Source: an uncultured Chloroflexota bacterium
GTDB taxonomy: Bacteria; Chloroflexota; Dehalococcoidia; CAUJGQ01
Direction of reading: 5' to 3'
NCBI GenBank assembly: GCA_937879875.1
Contig: CALFMN010000100.1
Location: forward strand, 1-28,808
Length of the DNA: 28,808 nt
The notes under the pieces were generated by a model. It saw only the letters and a list, made by a program, of their open reading frames with translations, ran no database searches and was not told the origin of the DNA. Positions 8,334 through 15,705 of the stretch are shown here, piece by piece. The number at the start of each line of letters is the position of its first letter. The stretch's first letter is position 1. The position numbers were made by a program, and so were the translations under genes.

Positions 8334-9344
8334 GTGGCGAATGCGAATACGTCGGTGAGCGCGGACACCGTCGCTGCCCTGGCGGAGCCGGAGGAACGGT
8401 TTACGCCAAAGCGCTTCAAGGCGGCCCGCGACTTCTTCGCGCATAAGCCGCTGGGCGTGTTCGGACTGGCGATCATTGTTGTACTGGGCCTGTTCGCCCT
8501 GTTCGGGCAGTATATCGCTCCCTACGGTCCGGAGACGCGGTTCTCGATTGCCCCGCAGGCCACTGCTCCCGCGGGCAATACCAACGTCGATGATGTTTCC
8601 TGCAATACACCCGACTGCACGGCCAAGGCGCACGGCAGCGCCGCTCTGGATTTCTCCAATCGCGGCCCCTCGTCCGCGCATTGGTTCGGCACAGATGAGG
8701 GTGCGCGTGATACGTTCACGCGCGTCATCCGCGGGGCGCGTCGCTCGCTCGGCGTCGGCCTTGGCTCGCTTTTGATCGGCACCTTTATGGGCGTCGTGCT
8801 CGGCGGCCTCTCCGCCTACGTCGGCGGCAAGTTCGACACCGCGACGCAACGGGTGATGGATGCGCTGCAGGCGTTCCCGCCGCTGCTGTTTCTGCTGCTG
8901 CTGACCGCCGTTGGCCAGCCGAGCATCACCATAATTACGATCGGCATCGGCATCGTGGCAACACCGCAGATCTCGCGCATCGCACGCAGCACCGTCTTGC
9001 AGGTGCGCGCCCTGCCGTTTGTCGAGGCGGCGCAGGTGATCGGCGCGCCCGACCGCCGCATCCTCGTGTCGCATATCCTGCCCAATATCTGGGCGCCGGT
9101 GATCGTGATCTTCACGATCGGCGTCGGCGCCGGCATTCTCGCCGAGGCGGCGCTGTCGTTCCTCGGCGTCGCACCGGTGGGCGTCTCCTGGGGTTTCATG
9201 ACCTTCAAAGGCACCCAGTTCATCAAGCAGGCGCCGGGCGAGGCGATCTTCGCCGGCGCGGCGATTTCGCTGGCCGTGCTCGGCTTCAACATCGTGGGCG
9301 ATGCCCTGCGCGACGTGCTTGACCCGCGCCTGCGCGCTCGCTGA
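8334..9344 (+). CDS. Oligopeptide/dipeptide/nickel-type ABC transporter permease, DppC/OppC family
   Basis: 336 aa from GTG 8334, 54 bases after the partner permease. It has the cytoplasmic N-terminal extension and first helix usual for DppC (ARDFFAHKPLGVFGLAIIVVLGLFALFG). A loop of about 90 residues follows and contains HWFGTDEGARDTFTRVIRGARRSL, the characteristic DppC segment. The remaining helices follow, with the EAA loop FVEAAQVIGAPDRRILVSHILPNI and the ending RDVLDPRLRAR typical of the family. It pairs with the upstream permease to form the translocation pore for the substrate delivered by the downstream binding protein. The periplasmic loop is longer than in E. coli DppC and contains two Cys (VDDVSCNTPDCTAK), which could form a disulfide. 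Confidence 0.96.
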   Translation: MANANTSVSADTVAALAEPEERFTPKRFKAARDFFAHKPLGVFGLAIIVVLGLFALFGQYIAPYGPETRFSIAPQATAPAGNTNVDDVSCNTPDCTAKAHGSAALDFSNRGPSSAHWFGTDEGARDTFTRVIRGARRSLGVGLGSLLIGTFMGVVLGGLSAYVGGKFDTATQRVMDALQAFPPLLFLLLLTAVGQPSITIITIGIGIVATPQISRIARSTVLQVRALPFVEAAQVIGAPDRRILVSHILPNIWAPVIVIFTIGVGAGILAEAALSFLGVAPVGVSWGFMTFKGTQFIKQAPGEAIFAGAAISLAVLGFNIVGDALRDVLDPRLRAR

Positions 9345-9439
9345 CTCGTGGCCTCACTGCCGCGAAACTTCGCGGCTGGATCGGGCGCGCTCCGTCACTC
9401 GATGGCGATGGGGCGAAACAGGGAAAGGGAAGCGAGGAG

Positions 9440-11422
9440 ATGGCCGATACCAACTACTGGACGAGACTAGCTGGCCGCCGCCTGGCCCGGCGGACGTTCG
9501 TACAGCGGGGTGCGATGGTGGGCGCCGGCGCCGCCGGGATCGTGCTCGTCGGCTGCAGCTCTTCGAACAACAACAAGAGCAATAACAACAACAGCGGGGC
9601 GGCGACGGCGACCAAGGCGGCCGCCACGGCATCGTCGGTTGCGACTTCATCGGCGCCGGCCGGGACGGCCGCACCGGCGGGCACCGCGCGCCCCGCCGCT
9701 CCTTCGGGCTCGCCTGCCGCCAGCGCGGGCGGCGCGGTGCAGAACACATCGTACGGCAAGTCCAGCGGGCAGATTCAAAAGCTGGATCAGCCGAAGACGC
9801 CGGGCGGCACCTGGCGCCAGTTCAGCTACGACGCGCTGCCGCCGGATAACCTCGACCCGCACCAGTCCGGCTTCGGCCCGATGTGGGGCATCTGGTCGAT
9901 GCTGTTCAGCAAGCTGTTGGTCTTCGATGACCCCTCGACTGAGGCGTTGTCGCCGGACCTCGCCACGGCGATGCCGGAGCAGCCGGATCAGCTTACCTAC
10001 ACGTTCAAACTCAACCCGAACGCCAAGTGGCAGACGAAGACGCCGCTGGCGCCCAACAACGCGCTCGGCGGCAAGGCTGTGACTTCGGCCGACGTGGTCT
10101 ACAGCTTCCAGCGGCAGATGAACGCGAAGAGTCCGCGTGCCGGCAACTACCCCAACCTCTACAGCCTGCTGTCGATGGTCGACAAGGTCGAGGCGCCCGA
10201 CGCCACCACCGTGAAGTTCACTACCAAGCTCCCGGCGGCGCCGTTCCTCGCCATCGTCGCCGGCCCGACGAGCTCGATCGTCAGCCAGAGCCTTGTCGAC
10301 GCCTCATCAGACGAGATGAACTCGCCGGACAAGCTGATCGGCTCCGGCCCGTTCATCCTCGATCAGTTCCAGGCGCTCAAGATCGTCCGCTACCTCAAGA
10401 ACCCGGACTGGCATCTGAAGGACTCCGGCTTCGCCAAGGGTCGCCCCTTCCTCGACGTGATCGAGAGCACCTGGATTCCCGGCGACGATAACGCGATCGA
10501 GGCCGCGTTCAAGGCCAAGCAGGTCGACTATGTCCAATACAACAACTACTCGAATGGCGCCCGCGTCGCAAAGGAAAATCCGGGCGCACAACTGCTCTCT
10601 ACCCCGGTCACAGGTCCGATCGGCGCGTTGTTGCCGGTTGATCACGGCCCCTTCAAGGACGCGCGCTACCGCCAGGCAGTAAGCATCGCAGTCGACCGCA
10701 ACGCGATGGGCAACACGATTTATGAGGGCCGATACCGGTTAAACGGCCTGATCTCGTGGCCGGTGACGCGCTGGGCGATCCCGCAGTCGGATCTGCTCAA
10801 GAAGCCGGGCTATCGCTACGACAACCAGGCCGACCGCGATGCCGACATCAAGCAGGCGAAGCAGCTCTTCGACGCCGCCGGCGGCGCCGCGTCGATGCCC
10901 GCCAGCACCGAGATCATCTACTCGAACACACCGGGCTACATCCCGGCCTACTTCCCGCAGTTCCAGAAGAACCTGCAGGACGTGCTCGGCTTCAAGTTCA
11001 ACGGGCATGAGGATACGACGGGCTACACGGAGATCATCGCCGCATTGCTGCAGCATAAGTTCGACTTCTACTGGAGCTACGGCAACGGCGTCGCCGATCT
11101 GGACGAGTGGGTCTACAACGGGTTGCACTCCGGCTCGCCGTACAACCTCACCGGTCTTGCCGACAAAGACCTGGATGCGCTGCTCGACAAGCAGCGCGGC
11201 GACTTCACGTACGAGTCGCGCCGGCAGACGGGCTACGACATCCAGAACTACATGCTGGACAAGGTGTTCCAGAACGTCGGCATGATCTGCCTGGTGAACG
11301 ATTTCGACGCTTGGAACTACCTGCACAACGCCCCGATGGCCCCGTGGTTCCAGTACAACCACCTCTGGGCGAACGTCTGGATCGACACCGGCGACCCGAC
11401 GTTCAAGGGGCGGCCGGCGTAG
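9440..11422 (+). CDS. Extracellular solute-binding protein family 5 lipoprotein
   Basis: 660 aa from ATG 9440 behind GAGGAG. The N-terminus has twin-arginine pairs (RRLARRTFVQR, residues 13-23), a hydrophobic stretch and the lipobox LVGC with Cys39, so it is likely exported (possibly by Tat) and lipidated. Residues 40-105 are an Asn/Ser/Thr/Ala-rich spacer. The mature domain shows family 5 landmarks: YDALPPDNLDPHQSG, LTYTFKLNPNAKWQTK, VTSADVVYSFQRQM, SGPFILDQFQ, and DARYRQAVSIAVDRNAM. The family captures oligopeptides, nickel complexes or other solutes for DppBC-type permeases. It lies 95 bases after the permease gene, completing a B-C-A unit that lacks ATPases. Confidence 0.96.
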   Translation: MADTNYWTRLAGRRLARRTFVQRGAMVGAGAAGIVLVGCSSSNNNKSNNNNSGAATATKAAATASSVATSSAPAGTAAPAGTARPAAPSGSPAASAGGAVQNTSYGKSSGQIQKLDQPKTPGGTWRQFSYDALPPDNLDPHQSGFGPMWGIWSMLFSKLLVFDDPSTEALSPDLATAMPEQPDQLTYTFKLNPNAKWQTKTPLAPNNALGGKAVTSADVVYSFQRQMNAKSPRAGNYPNLYSLLSMVDKVEAPDATTVKFTTKLPAAPFLAIVAGPTSSIVSQSLVDASSDEMNSPDKLIGSGPFILDQFQALKIVRYLKNPDWHLKDSGFAKGRPFLDVIESTWIPGDDNAIEAAFKAKQVDYVQYNNYSNGARVAKENPGAQLLSTPVTGPIGALLPVDHGPFKDARYRQAVSIAVDRNAMGNTIYEGRYRLNGLISWPVTRWAIPQSDLLKKPGYRYDNQADRDADIKQAKQLFDAAGGAASMPASTEIIYSNTPGYIPAYFPQFQKNLQDVLGFKFNGHEDTTGYTEIIAALLQHKFDFYWSYGNGVADLDEWVYNGLHSGSPYNLTGLADKDLDALLDKQRGDFTYESRRQTGYDIQNYMLDKVFQNVGMICLVNDFDAWNYLHNAPMAPWFQYNHLWANVWIDTGDPTFKGRPA

Positions 11423-11432
11423 GCTTCGGCTG

Positions 11433-11926
11433 TCGGCCCTCATCCTCACCCCCGTCCCCTCTCCTTCTCCCAATCCTGGGAGAAGGAGAGGGGCGATCCG
11501 GTGTCGGGCGTTCCGTGGCCTGAACGGTTAACCGTGCTGCGGTGTCGATAAGCGGGAGTACCGCACGGCGGCAGGATTGGCTGTGGTGCGGCCCGATCGG
11601 CGGCATGCACGCCGTCTGCCGGTTCCAGCGGCCAGCCAGCGCACGCCATCAGCACCAATTCCTCGCTCGCCGTTGCGCGTGGGCGCGTGGCTGGCGCAGC
11701 CACGGCCAGCGCCCCGTCGGCCGCGGTGCTGGGGTGGGCGCCGCTGCCTGCGGCCTTGCCCTGCTCTGGTCGCACCGCCGGATCGGGGTGCCCGCCACCG
11801 GCCCCCATAGGCATCAATTTAGCGGAACAGCGTCCGGTTAACCGCAAACCGATCGGAACACTCGACGCCGGATCGTCTCCTTCCCGCCAGGATTGGGGGA
11901 AGGAGAGACGAGAGGATGAGGGCCGA
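11433..11926. repeat. Composite inverted-repeat element (MITE-like), about 494 bp
   Basis: TCGGCCCTCATCCTC at 11433-11447 is the exact reverse complement of 11912-11926. Similarity continues inward for roughly 90-100 bases, taking in a CTCCTTC/GAAGGAG hairpin, GATCCGG(T/C)GTCG and CGGTTAACCG (11525-11534 and 11835-11844). The left hairpin is striking: a perfect 17-bp stem (11456-11472 with 11477-11493) around a 4-base loop. The central 300 bases show no credible gene. The element starts 11 bases after the stop of the solute-binding protein gene, so the left hairpin may also end transcription, although no T-tract follows. Confidence 0.7.
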
Positions 11927-11974
11927 ACGCCGCGGACGAGCGCAGCGCCGTGGTGTACGTTGATGCCTATGGGG
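11803..11974. repeat. Nested inverted repeat, perfect 15-bp arms
   Basis: CCCCATAGGCATCAA (11803-11817) is the exact reverse complement of 11960-11974. The left arm is preceded by, and the right arm followed by, a similar GGGGTGCCC..GCCACCGG string in direct orientation. This pair brackets the right end of the 11433-11926 element, so the approximately 670-base gap before paaA (11423-12091) is a pile-up of at least two repeat units. No gene is seen in it. Confidence 0.6.
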
Positions 11975-12091
11975 TGCCCCTGCCACCGGCGCCCCAATTG
12001 GCGCGTCTCGTCGGCTCAAGGCGTACAATGGTTGCAGATCGCAGTGCGGGCACGGCGATCTGGCATCCGCGCCCGCGTGGAGCAGACGAAG

Positions 12092-13036
12092 ATGACGGCG
12101 CCGGCCCTTGCTCCCGAGATGGCAGTTGAAGAGCATACAGCGGCGTTCAGGGCGCACATCGAGGCCGGCGGCCAGGTCGAGGCCACGGACTGGCTGCCCG
12201 ACGAATACCGCCGCCGTCTGCTGCGCTTCATCGAAATGCACGCCAACAGCGAGATCATGGGCGCGTTGCCCGAGCGGGACTGGATCGCGAAGGCGCCGTC
12301 GCTCAAACGCAAGCTGGGCCTCACCGCCAAGATCCAGGACGAGGTCGGCCACGCTCAGCTCATCTACCGCGTGGCCGAGGATCTGGGCAAGCCGCGCGAG
12401 CAGATGTTCGCCGATCTGATCGGCGGCAAGAGCAAGTTCCACAACGTCTTTCACTACCCCACGCAGAGCTGGGGCGACGTCGGCGCGATCTCCTGGCTGG
12501 TGGACGGCGCGGCGATTCTCAGCCAGTCGGGCCTGCTGCGCTGCTCCTATGCGCCCTATGCCCGCATCATGAAGCGCATCTGCTGGGAAGAGGCCGTGCA
12601 TCTCAAGCACGGTGAGGACATCTGCCTCACCCTCGCCGGCGGCACACCGCTGCAGCGAGCGATGCTGCAAGAGGCGATCGACCGCTGGTGGGAGCCGCTG
12701 ATGATGTTCCACGGCCCGCCGACGCCGCCAGAGAAGGACGGCGACCTCGCCTGGCGCATCAAGGCGAAGCCGAACGAGGAGCTGCGCCAGGAGTTTCTCG
12801 ACCGCTACGTGCCGCAGATGCGCGAGATCGGGCTCAGCATCCCCGATCCAGCCTGCCGCAAAGACGCGGAGATGGGGCGCTGGCAGTACACGGAGCCGGA
12901 TTGGGCGAAGCTGGCGCAGATCGGCAACGGCGCCGGCCCCGCCAGTGCGCAGCGGCTGGCCTTCCGCCGGCTGAGCTACGACGAGGGCGCCTGGCTGCGG
13001 GCCGCGCTGCTGGGCGAGGCGGCGCCGGCTGCCTGA
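12092..13036 (+). CDS. paaA: Phenylacetyl-CoA 1,2-epoxidase catalytic subunit PaaA
   Basis: 314 aa. I start at ATG 12092 (MTAPALAPEMAVEEHTAAF), which has GGAG about 9 bases upstream and fits the family length of about 310; the open frame upstream runs into repeats. PaaA is the di-iron subunit that epoxidises the ring of phenylacetyl-CoA in aerobic phenylacetate breakdown. The ferritin-like di-iron ligands are visible as the Glu of IEMHANSEIMG, the ExxH of IQDEVGHAQLIY, and the later pair in CWEEAVHLKHGED. The family segment YPTQSWGDVGAISWLVDGAAI is also present. It begins a paaABCD operon and is followed 23 bases later by paaB. No paaE reductase follows. Confidence 0.97.
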   Translation: MTAPALAPEMAVEEHTAAFRAHIEAGGQVEATDWLPDEYRRRLLRFIEMHANSEIMGALPERDWIAKAPSLKRKLGLTAKIQDEVGHAQLIYRVAEDLGKPREQMFADLIGGKSKFHNVFHYPTQSWGDVGAISWLVDGAAILSQSGLLRCSYAPYARIMKRICWEEAVHLKHGEDICLTLAGGTPLQRAMLQEAIDRWWEPLMMFHGPPTPPEKDGDLAWRIKAKPNEELRQEFLDRYVPQMREIGLSIPDPACRKDAEMGRWQYTEPDWAKLAQIGNGAGPASAQRLAFRRLSYDEGAWLRAALLGEAAPAA

Positions 13037-13059
13037 CTGCCGGCGCGCAGCGAGGCGAG

Positions 13060-13368
13060 ATGGCGGTCTTCGAAGTCTTCAGCCAGCAGGATCCCGGCGG
13101 GCCGTACGTGCATGCGGGCAGCGTCGTGGCGCCCGATATCACGCTGGCCGGGCAGTACGCGCGCAACAGCTTTTCGCGCCGCGAGGACGCCTTCCGGCTC
13201 TGGATCGTGCCGCGTGAGGCGATCCACGAAGAGGCCGACCTCGATCTGCTGCGCCCGCCTGGCGACCATCGCTACCGTCTCGGCCGCTACTACCGCGCCA
13301 ACGTCGAGAAGCGCAAACGGCTCAAGACGCGCGTGGCCGAAGCCGCCGCCGAGGGGCGCCTGGCATGA
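13060..13368 (+). CDS. paaB: Phenylacetyl-CoA epoxidase subunit PaaB
   Basis: 102 aa from ATG 13060 (AGCGAGGCGAG upstream acts as ribosome site). The sequence VFEVFSQQDPGGPYVHAGSVVAPD, then ARNSFSRREDAFRLWIVPRE, matches the small PaaB family. PaaB bridges PaaAC units and is required for the active complex, although it is not catalytic. The C-terminal basic segment (NVEKRKRLKTRVAEAA) is typical. Its stop overlaps the paaC start by 4 bases (ATGA), indicating translational coupling. Confidence 0.96.
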   Translation: MAVFEVFSQQDPGGPYVHAGSVVAPDITLAGQYARNSFSRREDAFRLWIVPREAIHEEADLDLLRPPGDHRYRLGRYYRANVEKRKRLKTRVAEAAAEGRLA

Positions 13369-14177
13369 GTCCGGAGGCGCTGGCGGCACTCGAACGCTAT
13401 CTGCTGGCAATGGCCGACGACGAACTCGTGATCGGCTACCGCGACACGGAGTGGACCGGCGCCGCGCCGATGCTTGAGGAAGACCTCGCCTTCTCCTCGA
13501 TCGGCCTCGACGAGGTCGGCCATGCGCGGCTGTTCTACGCGCTGCTGCACGAGCTGACCGGGGAGAACATCGACTACCGCGCCCGCCGGCCGGACGAGTA
13601 CCTGCACGCGCGGCTGCTCGAGCTCGCCGCGGCCCCGCGTTACGAGCCGGCGGGCGAGCACCGGTCCAACCGTGGCTGGGCGTTTGCCATCGCACGGCAG
13701 TACCTCTACGACCAGTTCGACGCGCTGCGCCTCGAGAGCGTGGCCGCGTCCACCTGGCAGCCGCTGGCGCAGGCCGTAGACAAAGTCCGGCGCGAGGAGA
13801 AGTACCACCTGCTGCATACGCGCACCTGGATCGCCCGGCTGGCGGACCAGGCCGCAACGCGCGAGCGCCTGAACGCGGCATTGGCGGAGTGCTGCGCGTA
13901 CGTGTCGGGCCTGTTTGAGCCGGTTGCTGGCGAGCCAGCCCTGGTTGCCGAAGGCGTCGTCGGTGCCGGCTCGGATTCCCTGCAGGCGGCGTGGTCGAAT
14001 GTGGTCGGCGGCGAGCTGAAACGCCACGGCATCACGCTTCCGCTCGGCCTGCCCGCCGGGCAGATCGACGGCGACGGCGGCCTCGGCGGGCGGCGCGGCG
14101 AACACGGTGCGGAATGGCTGCAGCAGTGGGACGATATGACTAGCGTGTACCGCCTCGACCCGGCAGCCATCTGGTGA
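13365..14177 (+). CDS. paaC: Phenylacetyl-CoA epoxidase structural subunit PaaC
   Basis: 270 aa, starting in the ATGA overlap with paaB. PaaC is a ferritin-fold partner that forms the PaaAC core but does not carry the working di-iron site in characterised enzymes. The fold is recognisable from LLAMADDELVIGYRDTEW, DLAFSSIGLDEVGHARLFYALL, YLYDQFDALRLESVA and VRREEKYHLLHTRTWIARL. The family lengths and order are standard. The C-terminal segment GGRRGEHGAEWLQQWDDMTSVYRLDP is the conserved end of PaaC. The next gene starts within 40 bases. Confidence 0.96.
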   Translation: MSPEALAALERYLLAMADDELVIGYRDTEWTGAAPMLEEDLAFSSIGLDEVGHARLFYALLHELTGENIDYRARRPDEYLHARLLELAAAPRYEPAGEHRSNRGWAFAIARQYLYDQFDALRLESVAASTWQPLAQAVDKVRREEKYHLLHTRTWIARLADQAATRERLNAALAECCAYVSGLFEPVAGEPALVAEGVVGAGSDSLQAAWSNVVGGELKRHGITLPLGLPAGQIDGDGGLGGRRGEHGAEWLQQWDDMTSVYRLDPAAIW

Positions 14178-14215
14178 CGGGGATGCGGGGCCGGCTGGAG
14201 AGACAGAGCGGGACG

Positions 14216-14698
14216 ATGAAGGCAGCCTGTCAGATCGACGATCAGCAGGTCTGGGAGCGGCTCAGAGCAGTGGCGGACCCGGAGCTGCCGGCGCTTTCGG
14301 TTGTCGATCTCGGCATGATCCGTGGCATCACCCTGGCGGAAGGCGTCTTGACGGTGGAGCTGATGCCGACCTTTCTCGGCTGCCCCGCCCTCGACCTGAT
14401 CCGCGCGGCGATCGAGCAGGCGCTGGCGCCCTGCGGGACTGTGCGCGCCGCGATCGTGCGCGACGAAGCCTGGACGTCGGATCGCATTTCCGCCGAGGGT
14501 CGGGAGAAGCTGAGCGCGGCCGGTTTCGCGCCGCCCTCGCCGGTGCCATTGGCGCTGATGGATTGGCCGGCATCCCCCTGCCCCTGCTGCGGCTCGCTGA
14601 ACACACGGCTGGATTCGGCCTTCGGCCCGACGCCCTGCCGTGCCATCCATTACTGCCGCGCCTGCCGCCAGCCGTTCGAGCAGTTCAAGGCGGTCTGA
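14216..14698 (+). CDS. paaD: Phenylacetyl-CoA epoxidase accessory protein PaaD (DUF59/MIP18 type)
   Basis: 160 aa. I place the start at ATG 14216 since this puts 21 residues before DPELPALSVVDLGM, as in E. coli PaaD; a GTG at 14174 overlapping the paaC stop is a possible alternative. The N-terminal DUF59 domain shows LTVELMPTFLGCPALDLIRAAIE, including the conserved Cys. The C-terminus carries a zinc-ribbon-like set CPCCGS and CRACRQPFEQFK, with STACKA-like FGPTPCRA before it. PaaD helps mature the iron centre of the epoxidase. The gene ends the operon, facing the STAS gene across a hairpin. Confidence 0.95.
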   Translation: MKAACQIDDQQVWERLRAVADPELPALSVVDLGMIRGITLAEGVLTVELMPTFLGCPALDLIRAAIEQALAPCGTVRAAIVRDEAWTSDRISAEGREKLSAAGFAPPSPVPLALMDWPASPCPCCGSLNTRLDSAFGPTPCRAIHYCRACRQPFEQFKAV

Positions 14699-14717
14699 TC
14701 GCGCCGCCGGCGATCAG
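14695..14717. terminator. Hairpin spanning the stops of paaD and the STAS gene
   Basis: CTGATCGC (14695-14702) pairs perfectly with GCGATCAG (14710-14717) around a 7-base loop. It contains both stop codons of the two convergent genes. There is no clear T-tract on either strand, so a shared bidirectional terminator is inferred from position and stem quality. Confidence 0.45.
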
Positions 14718-15064
14718 GACGCCGCGGCTGCCGAGGCGATCGCCTCATCGACCGTGTCGGCGCTGGAGAAGACGCGATCGAGCCGCGTGACCTCGAAGAT
14801 CATCTTGACCCCCGGCCGCAGCGCCGCAAGCCGCAACGAGCCGCCCTTCTGATTCAGCTTGCGCAGCAGCGCCACGAACGCACCGAGGGCCGAGCTGTCC
14901 AGAAAGCGGACGTTGCTGAAGTCGATAATCACCCGATCGTAGTGCTCGCCCAGCTCTGCCAGCGCCTCGCGCAGGCTGTCCGTGGTCGAGGCATCCAGGG
15001 CTGTCTCGCCGTCGAACCCGGCCAGCACCCTGCCGGCATCGAGTTCGTCTTTGCTGATCTGCAT
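14714..15064 (-). CDS. STAS-domain anti-sigma factor antagonist (SpoIIAA/RsbV-like)
   Basis: 116 aa from ATG 15062-15064, with GAGGGA upstream. A single STAS domain: DELDAGRVLAGFDGETALDAST, the strand RVIIDFSNVRFLDSSALG, and GGSLRLAALRPGVKMIFEVTRL. The Ser pair in FLDSSALG is the phosphorylation site used in partner switching, where the unphosphorylated antagonist binds the anti-sigma kinase and frees a sigma factor. The gene lies 63 bases downstream of an RsbW-like kinase on the same strand, which makes the pair a likely cognate switch. Confidence 0.93.
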   Translation of the reverse strand: MQISKDELDAGRVLAGFDGETALDASTTDSLREALAELGEHYDRVIIDFSNVRFLDSSALGAFVALLRKLNQKGGSLRLAALRPGVKMIFEVTRLDRVFSSADTVDEAIASAAAAS

Positions 15065-15127
15065 CCGTCCCTCACTTCCCTGACCACATCGCCGTATCAC
15101 GTTCCAGCCACCCGCGACGACCGAGGC

Positions 15128-15544
15128 TCAGGCGCACAGCCTGGCGCGCTGCTTCCTCAGGCGCAGCACGGTGCCCACGTCGCCGCCGGGCGTGTACGAC
15201 ACCTCATCCATCAGCGCCTCAATCAAGAAGAGACCGTAGCCTCCTTCGGCCAGATCCTCCGGGTCCGGCGCCGCGGTGCTTTGCGGCTGAAAATGCTCGC
15301 CTTCGTCGCGCAGCACGATCACCACCTCGGTGGACGAGATGCAGAGCTCGATATCCAGCGGCGCCGGCAGCAGGCCGCGGTAGGCGTGCCGCAGCACGTT
15401 CGTGTACGCCTCGGTAAACGCCAGCAAGACCGCGTCGCGTTCGGCGGAACCCACGGCCTCGGCGTGCAGACGCTGTTCCAGCCAGTCGCGAGCATCTCCC
15501 ATCTGGTCCAGTCCGCCTTCGAAGTGGCGCTGCTCCGCGGGCAT
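15128..15544 (-). CDS. RsbW/SpoIIAB-like serine kinase anti-sigma factor
   Basis: 138 aa from ATG 15542-15544 with GAGGAG upstream. It is a lone HATPase_c domain. The N box is FTEAYTNVLRHAYRG, the G1 box is VLRDEGEHF (the usual DxGxG is altered to DEGEH), and the G2 region is LAEGGYGLFLIEALMDEV. Such kinases phosphorylate a STAS antagonist and sequester a sigma factor or another target. Its STAS partner follows directly. No sigma factor gene is nearby, so the output may be a distant sigma factor or a non-sigma target. Confidence 0.9.
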   Translation of the reverse strand: MPAEQRHFEGGLDQMGDARDWLEQRLHAEAVGSAERDAVLLAFTEAYTNVLRHAYRGLLPAPLDIELCISSTEVVIVLRDEGEHFQPQSTAAPDPEDLAEGGYGLFLIEALMDEVSYTPGGDVGTVLRLRKQRARLCA

Positions 15545-15705
15545 GCGATCTCCTCGCCCCGCATGGGGCTGCCCTCAGCTTCGGTCAGCCGGCCGTGGGC
15601 CGCAATCCGGGTTTCCCCCGACTGCGGCAAACGCCGGGCCGCTGCTACGGTAGCGTTACCGGGCGCGCGTGCCGCGTCCCGCGTCCAATGCGGCGGGAGG
15701 CTTGA

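Noticed and set aside
10739..11473. Minus-strand open frame within the solute-binding protein gene
   Set aside because: Val/Arg/Glu-rich antisense product; the plus strand is clearly a family 5 binding protein.
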